Both the position numbers and the translations under genes were made by a program. The notes beneath the pieces are model-generated. The model ran no database searches. It was not told where the DNA came from and saw only the letters and a program-made list of their open reading frames with translations. From the NCBI GenBank assembly GCA_047495785.1, contig JBLDXI010000015.1:3906001-3970000 (forward strand): DNA of 64,000 bases, given 5' to 3'. Below, piece by piece: positions 58,902-64,000 of this stretch; positions within the stretch are counted from its first letter, which is position 1; each line of letters begins with the position of its first letter. This DNA is from Lepidodermella squamata (lineage: Eukaryota > Gastrotricha).

Positions 58902-61127
58902 CTAAGCGAAAACGGGATAGAAAATTATAGCCGTTATTGAGGCTGACAAAAGCATGCAAGCTACAGCAATCGTATCTTGACTCGCTATCAGTGATGACTG
59001 CGCTAACAGAATGGCAAATATCGACGCAACTGAAATAGTGACCAAGTTTGCCATTGCTATGCCGAAAACACGATCTTTCCGTTGTATTCTTAGCGACCGA
59101 AGCCTAAACGCAAGTAAACATCCTGTAAATTGTAGGAATAGATGAACGGCTGCAAATGCGAGGTAATAAGCGTCTTGCGCCGCTGACAGACACACCGGTT
59201 CTAGCATCAGCGTGAGAGTATCACTTTCAAGGTCATATAGTTCCTTCGCACTTTTCATCCACTTCAGATGAGGTGGGTCTGATACTACCAAAACAGTGGC
59301 GATAATAAAATTCACAATTGTCCAGCAAATAATTGCAGTGACTACTTTGATGTGGTGTTTAGAGTAGACATGGATGTACTCGGTTCTACCTCGCCTCGAA
59401 GCAACAGACCTTTTACCCGGCTTGTAACTGCTAGATCTCAATAAAGCATACCTTTTAAATTGCTTGGCGCTGTGGGCTAAGGAAGCTAGCCTGAAGAAAA
59501 CGGAGCCATCTAAAACCGACATCCCGATAATTACGAGAACAGGTCTTATACGGCATAGATCTGCAGTTAAAGCGTAAAATATCGCTGCAGAGTCAAGAAT
59601 AACGCATCCGATAAGCAAGACGCGATAATCCCACGCGTGAGAGAAACGTGACTTTTTCTTCAGTCTGGGGTGTAAAAATATGCCCAAATTAGCAACGGCC
59701 GTTAGCGATGCGCAAGCAATGATTGCAACAGTGGCAGGTACACTGAGACGTATTTCAATTATTGAAATTGACGCTGAGTCTCGAGGAGGACGTGAATCAT
59801 CAGTTGCCCAATCAATGCGTAGCAGCTCCACGATGCTCCCCAGCGATTCCGGAACTTGTTTGAAATGGGCTTGATGGCCGCGTTTCGCGTTCCAAGATTG
59901 AACATATAGCGGGTCATCATCAAATTCCAATCGCTTTGAATATTTCAGAGGGCCTGTTCTAAGCCCGATGAAATCAGTATCAGCAACACTGTTATTGACA
60001 ACCTTCATAATCGTTTCGGGTTCAATTTTGAAATCACGTAGCGATTTCCCAATTAGGGACAATTGTTTTTCAGATTTATCCAAAGCTAAAACTGCCATCA
60101 GCATCATATCGTGGCAGTTATACTGGTCCGCGAAGTCTGATGTTGCATTTTGTCGAATTTGCCGAAATTTTGATTCGTAAACAGATTTGCTCATGCCAAG
60201 GATAGACGTATTTGAGTGGTTTTCCATGGGAATCCGGGGTGGGCCAAAAAGAAAAGATTGCTGATACTGCGCAATAATCATTTCCTTCGTACATCCAGGA
60301 CTAATTACATCAGGTAGACCTAAAGGGTCCATTGTACCGGATGTGCAAAACAGAAAAGCATATCGACTACCTCGTATGCCAGATGCGTGTGCGAAGCAGA
60401 AAAATTTGAGTAAAACTGGAAGCTCAGCAATGTGGAGAACAAATATTCTGGCGTCACTACGCTTCATTGATTCGACAGTTGCCATGCTGATCTGTGGTCC
60501 GACATCAACCCACACAAGGCTGACGCCGAAATGGTCGACCATCGAATAAAAATGAGTAGCTAGCATTGTGTTATAAGAATTTTCCGCGTTTGCGTACATA
60601 GCTATCTTCGTCCAGCCCATGCGTTTCACAAAGTGGAGAGCGATCGAGTGGTGCATTTCAGCTGAGCTATAAACGCGATATAAATTAGGAAATATCTTGC
60701 GATTCTCTGTGTATATAGGACTCAAGCACGAGAATGCGATAGCCACGCTGTGTATGTGATGTGCCATAGCTCCGAAAGACTTACAACCAGGCGTGAATGT
60801 GCCGCCAAGAATGATAGGAGACTGATAGGTCGAAACCAAATTCTTGTCCATTTCGCGCGAAAAAGAAACAGCAAGCTTGGTGTCAAACACGCCACCTGGG
60901 CCGTCGTCTAACGCCCGAACAAGGATGTGGTAGTCGGGCAAGATATCTGATCTGCGGTTGATTTCTCCCGCGACGAACTGAGCTGCAGCAGTGCAAGTCA
61001 TCTTATCGACTGGAAGGTTTTGTTCTCCTAACAGATGCAGAACTGTGAGGTTGTAAGGTTTTGATACCGACAATTTGACTGCTAAGGAGACGAGGAACAA
61101 TCCTCTAACGATGTTTATCGGCTGCAT
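58902..61127 (-). CDS. class C GPCR, GABA-B receptor-like (paralogue 2)
   Basis: Intronless, 741 aa from the ATG at 61127. I chose this start because a signal peptide follows (MQPINIVRGLFLVSLAVKLS); the frame extends 20 codons upstream into a repeated sequence. Venus-flytrap domain to about residue 440, with DILPDYHILVRALDDGPGG, a KIAMYANAEN strand and CTKEMIIAQYQ, which pairs with CTKEMVAEQFK in paralogue 1. Seven hydrophobic helices follow, and the protein ends directly after TM7 with no cytoplasmic tail. It is strongly diverged from paralogue 1 outside these motifs. Ligand and G-protein partner unknown. A missing tail means no coiled coil for GABA-B-style heterodimerisation, so it may act alone or pair differently. 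Confidence 0.83.
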   Translation of the reverse strand: MQPINIVRGLFLVSLAVKLSVSKPYNLTVLHLLGEQNLPVDKMTCTAAAQFVAGEINRRSDILPDYHILVRALDDGPGGVFDTKLAVSFSREMDKNLVSTYQSPIILGGTFTPGCKSFGAMAHHIHSVAIAFSCLSPIYTENRKIFPNLYRVYSSAEMHHSIALHFVKRMGWTKIAMYANAENSYNTMLATHFYSMVDHFGVSLVWVDVGPQISMATVESMKRSDARIFVLHIAELPVLLKFFCFAHASGIRGSRYAFLFCTSGTMDPLGLPDVISPGCTKEMIIAQYQQSFLFGPPRIPMENHSNTSILGMSKSVYESKFRQIRQNATSDFADQYNCHDMMLMAVLALDKSEKQLSLIGKSLRDFKIEPETIMKVVNNSVADTDFIGLRTGPLKYSKRLEFDDDPLYVQSWNAKRGHQAHFKQVPESLGSIVELLRIDWATDDSRPPRDSASISIIEIRLSVPATVAIIACASLTAVANLGIFLHPRLKKKSRFSHAWDYRVLLIGCVILDSAAIFYALTADLCRIRPVLVIIGMSVLDGSVFFRLASLAHSAKQFKRYALLRSSSYKPGKRSVASRRGRTEYIHVYSKHHIKVVTAIICWTIVNFIIATVLVVSDPPHLKWMKSAKELYDLESDTLTLMLEPVCLSAAQDAYYLAFAAVHLFLQFTGCLLAFRLRSLRIQRKDRVFGIAMANLVTISVASIFAILLAQSSLIASQDTIAVACMLLSASITAIIFYPVFA

Positions 61128-61149
61128 TTCAATTGACTGCTGAAAAAAT

Positions 61150-61544
61150 GGGTCAGTGCAGGTTTTAAACAGCGACGCGCTCATCAAAAATGAAACCTGA
61201 TATCAAGTATCATATGATGCAGGTTTGGCACAACCCCGAACCCCGGTTTTAAACGCGCTCATTAAAAATGGATGTGGCTATGTGAACACAGGAAAAGTGT
61301 ATCGCCCAAAATGGCTATGCGTACACACATTGCGTGACACACAGCCAGATTTAAGCGCGCGTTGTGTTCAAGTAGCCAATCACGCACGCACAATGTGTAC
61401 GTATAGCCATTGGGTGATCCTGTGTTCACATAGACAGGACCAAAATGCTGAAAAGATCGGTCCGTGCAGGTTTTAAACAGCGACGCGCTCATTAAAAATG
61501 AAACCTGATATGTATCATATGAAGCAGGTTCGGCACAACCCCAA
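61150..61544. repeat. direct repeats flanking an inverted-repeat insertion
   Basis: A block of about 88 bp (GTGCAGGTTTTAAACAGCGAC to GGCACAACCCC) occurs at 61150-61237 and again at 61459-61544. Between them, about 61270-61435 is an inverted repeat: GGCTATGTGAACACAGGA at the left is mirrored by TCCTGTGTTCACATAG at the right, with a palindrome-like centre. It lies just upstream of the second GABA-B-like receptor and probably affects its promoter. Confidence 0.7.
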
Positions 61545-61639
61545 CAATTGTCCCTTCGCAAAGGAATTTTACCAACATTAACACGTTCACCGCGGCAGCT
61601 AATAATCAGGGAGCGCTCACAACAGCCGTCTGAAGCCGT

Positions 61640-61769
61640 GCTAACGTGAATCTTCGCAGTAAGTAAGGCTTTACTGCACTTGCGACGCGGAATGGTTATA
61701 GGAAACTTGTTGAATTTCTATGCGAAAATGGCCAATGATGTCATCAATGCCACCGAGTAACGAGGACTG
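61640..61769 (+). pseudogene. internally deleted 3' fragment of the TIR-NTPase-ankyrin gene
   Basis: 61640-61728 matches 55599-55689 (ankyrin codons NVNLRS onward), then the sequence jumps to the gene's last 40 bases (CCAATGATGTCAT to GAGGACTGA). An in-frame TAA occurs in AGTAAGTAAGG. The following 3' flank, with TTATTCAAGTTATTCAAG, also matches the flank of the intact gene. Confidence 0.85.
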
Positions 61770-61912
61770 ATTAATCATTATAATTAATTAATTGTTATTA
61801 TTCAAGTTATTCAAGAAAATTCAATTGGAATAAATATAATTTTTCGATTTTATTCTAACACAAAATTTGATTTTATACTCATATGGCCTGTAAATTTAGC
61901 AAATTTGTCTAT

Positions 61913-63228
61913 CTAATCATCAACGCCGCAGTAAGGCGATTCGACTTCGGTGTCAATAAAAAACCGACCAGCAAATTTGTTGACATTCGTATCGTAGAGT
62001 AGCGTTTTATTCGCGTGCCAGCCCATGCGGATGCATTGCTGATAGGGCGCCGTGCATGGTGTACACTTACTAGCCGGGGCCTTTGCGCAACTCCTCGCGA
62101 CATAGAGACACGTCTCGCCGATCGACAAGGTGAATAACTCCAGGGCACGGCGAGATGAACAGCGTTGAGGTAAGTCAGAGTCCTTACCCTCACATTTAGG
62201 TTGGGCGTGAAGGTTCCAATTTACGAAAAAGTCCATATGCCCAACAGCTTCATCCGCACCTAGATCACCCAGACTCACCACACTGTCCCGCTCATTACCA
62301 ACTGAACCACCTGTTGTAGTGTGGATCACATCCACCTGCCCAGCATCGGTCTGATCCAAACATTGATGGCCACATCCCTTAGGCACGGTCGGGTTTAACG
62401 CGCTTATCCTGGCGAGCGGTTCGTGGAATGAATCCTGAAGTTGGGCACAAATGTGAGCTCCGATATCAACGCCGATACAATGAAGACCAAACTGCGGCAA
62501 AATTGTGTGGCGCTTGTTGTAGAGACGATGCAAAAATTTACCTAGAATTCTTGGGAAAGAAATTCGATTAATAATTGAAGAAAAGATTTTTTATAATTTT
62601 ACCTTGCTGCGACTCGAGAATTGCTGAAGGCCGTTGAAGCTCTGCGTTTAAAATTCGCATTGCTGACGACGCTTGTATAACCGCCGAAACTACCTCCCCG
62701 CCAGTCGACGACTATAACGTTACATTCACATCTGTAAACCATTTTCCGGGCCAGTTCGATGACCAAGATATTGGCGGCATTCATGCCAAATCCGTGGACG
62801 AACACCTTCAACGGCCGATCGTCCATGAAATTAACGCTCTCAGCCGTGACCGGTAAATCTTCGACCGTCGACGACTCGGGGGTGTACAGGTAATACCTAA
62901 GCGGCATTCCAACGGGCGGGATGGGTAACGGTAGACCGTTATAAGGTGGCTGGTCGTTCGTGAAGCAAATGCCATCTGCGTAACAAACGCGCCGGCTTTT
63001 GCCCGTGTTAACATCGGGCGTATCGTCGAAACGCTGCCCGAGCCCGGCTACGTTCGTGCCGCTGCTTCTAGCGGTTTTATCCGCCGACGATAATCCACGT
63101 GGTTTGTCCCGGGGCGATTCCGAGCCGATTAACTCGGTGCCTCCGCCTTCGTCCGGGTACAGTTGATTGAGACACCCTGCAGCGGGTCTGATGATCGCAC
63201 TTGAAATAAGCAGAATAGTAAACAGCAT
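61913..63228 (-). CDS. pancreatic-lipase-family protein, predicted catalytically inactive
   Basis: Predicted 420 aa from two exons in phase: 63228-62603 and 62549-61913. Signal peptide MLFTILLISSAIIRPAAGC. The alpha/beta-hydrolase core is clear: YLYTPES, FVHGFGMN (oxyanion strand), NVIVVDWRGGS, GHMDFFVNW and QPKC with a Cys-rich end. The nucleophile elbow is GVDIG instead of GxSxG, so Ser is Asp237. Twenty-four residues later, the usual spacing, LNPT replaces LDPA, making the acid Asn261. The His motif CxHxR reads CSSRR (Ser341). All three triad residues are therefore changed. Drosophila yolk proteins are the known example of secreted non-enzymatic members. Probably a secreted binding or storage protein (inference). 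A broken copy of its 3' end lies at 56711-57062. Confidence 0.85.
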
Positions 63229-64000
63229 AATTCTACGAATAATAGCTACAATTTGAGCGAATAATAAGGCCCACGCTTGTCTGGGAAAAACGACGCCGCT
63301 GCTAAAACTTTGTTGTTTTAGTTAAAGCCGAAAAATTCCTGGCATTTTGTGTGTGTGTGTGTGTATGTCTTCTATAATATTGTGAGCAGCATCTAGCTGT
63401 ATACGTTTTGGAATATAAGTAAGGAATGAAATGTAAGATGATAACGTTATTATAATATTTGCGTTTTATACTGTGATATATACAGATACTTGAAATTTTC
63501 GTAAAATAACACAGCTTTGATTCAAGACTTGCCAAATTAGCATGTGCGCAGTCGCTTTGGCGCCAAAACAAAAAGACACGCGCACGCGACCAAAGCGCGT
63601 CTTTGTGTTTAACGTATTAGGTATAACCTACTCGAGATATTGAATAATGACTGGCTCGCGACTATGGCGAGACAAAACATCACAACGGCGCCGGACGGCA
63701 ACATCCGCCGGTTCTAGAAAATGTCGGATTGATAAACGTGTCCTCATTGCAATGCATTTTGAAGGCGAATCATCGTTGAAAAATGTTAAACAATTACGGC
63801 TTGAAACGTTTTAAATTTCAATTGATTAACCATAAAATCATTTGAACCAAAATAATGGCTCATTTACTTCTATAGAAGAATGTTTTCTTTCCATAACAAC
63901 CAGGCAGCTGTAAAGATTTCTTGGGGAATAATCCCCTATTATGAATTCGAGAATGCTATTGGATAGATTCGAGGCATATTGCAATAGCTTGATCTCCATG
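63229..64000. other. upstream region of the lipase-like gene
   Basis: No gene recognised. Contains a (GT)9-type repeat near 63346-63366 and a short inverted repeat around CGCTTTGGCGCC / CCAAAGCGCG at 63551-63600. The lipase promoter should lie just above 63228. Confidence 0.4.

Noticed and set aside
1-64000. Bacterial operon, prophage, CRISPR array or defence island
   Set aside because: Introns, poly(A) signals and animal-specific domains exclude a prokaryotic origin; no regularly spaced repeat-spacer array is present. The TIR genes are spliced host genes.

Overview
The window is nuclear DNA from a compact invertebrate animal genome. Genes carry many short GT-AG introns (often 45-100 bp), AATAAA poly(A) signals, dispersed inverted-repeat elements, a degraded non-LTR retrotransposon and a tRNA-derived SINE. 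The gene content is metazoan: a BK potassium channel, class C GPCRs, MAM/astacin/EGF proteins, DM13/DOMON/cupredoxin proteins, TMEM45, Neuralized-type and death domains. I could not place the phylum from sequence alone. Splice models were built by hand; for every multi-exon gene except the three astacin-like ones I checked that the exon phases add up to one open frame.

Layout. 1-5848 (+): 3' part of a Slo1/BK channel. 5.9-10.4 kb: gene-free, with two inverted-repeat elements and a LINE remnant carrying a nested insertion. 10.45-15.1 kb (+): Ser/Thr kinase fused to about 27 ankyrin repeats. 15.1-17.8 kb: gene-free, two more inverted-repeat elements. 17.8-18.3 kb (+): RING-finger membrane protein, convergent with an 18.5-24.7 kb (-) gene encoding NHR-Roc GTPase-COR-Death-TIR. 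26.4-28.9 kb (-): intronless GABA-B-like receptor. 29.6-34.8 kb (-): secreted DOMON-DOMON-mucin-DM13-DM13-DOMON-cupredoxin protein. 35.6-46.9 kb (-): three tandem MAM-astacin-EGF paralogues. 47.1-48.0 kb (-): small secreted cupredoxin-like protein. 48.3-49.4 kb (-): TMEM45-like protein. 49.8-56.6 kb (+): four TIR domains, a STAND-type NTPase and ankyrin repeats. 58.9-61.1 kb (-): second intronless GABA-B-like receptor. 61.9-63.2 kb (-): pancreatic-lipase-family protein. Fragments of the last ankyrin gene and of the lipase gene are duplicated reciprocally at 56.7 and 61.6 kb.

Themes. (1) Two large genes look like innate-immune or cell-death switches: NHR-Roc-COR-Death-TIR and TIRx4-NTPase-ankyrin. 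Each joins TIR domains to a nucleotide-binding switch, and most of the TIRs keep the glutamate that is catalytic in NAD-cleaving TIRs. A kinase-ankyrin fusion with recently homogenised repeats may be related in role. (2) Two enzyme families appear to be pseudoenzymes. All three astacin-like proteins have lost the catalytic Glu and the Met-turn Met/Tyr, and the lipase-like protein has lost all three triad residues. (3) Extracellular matrix or cuticle-type secreted proteins (29.6-48 kb) form a contiguous minus-strand block. (4) The BK channel lacks the third conserved S4 arginine and has a Glu-substituted calcium bowl.
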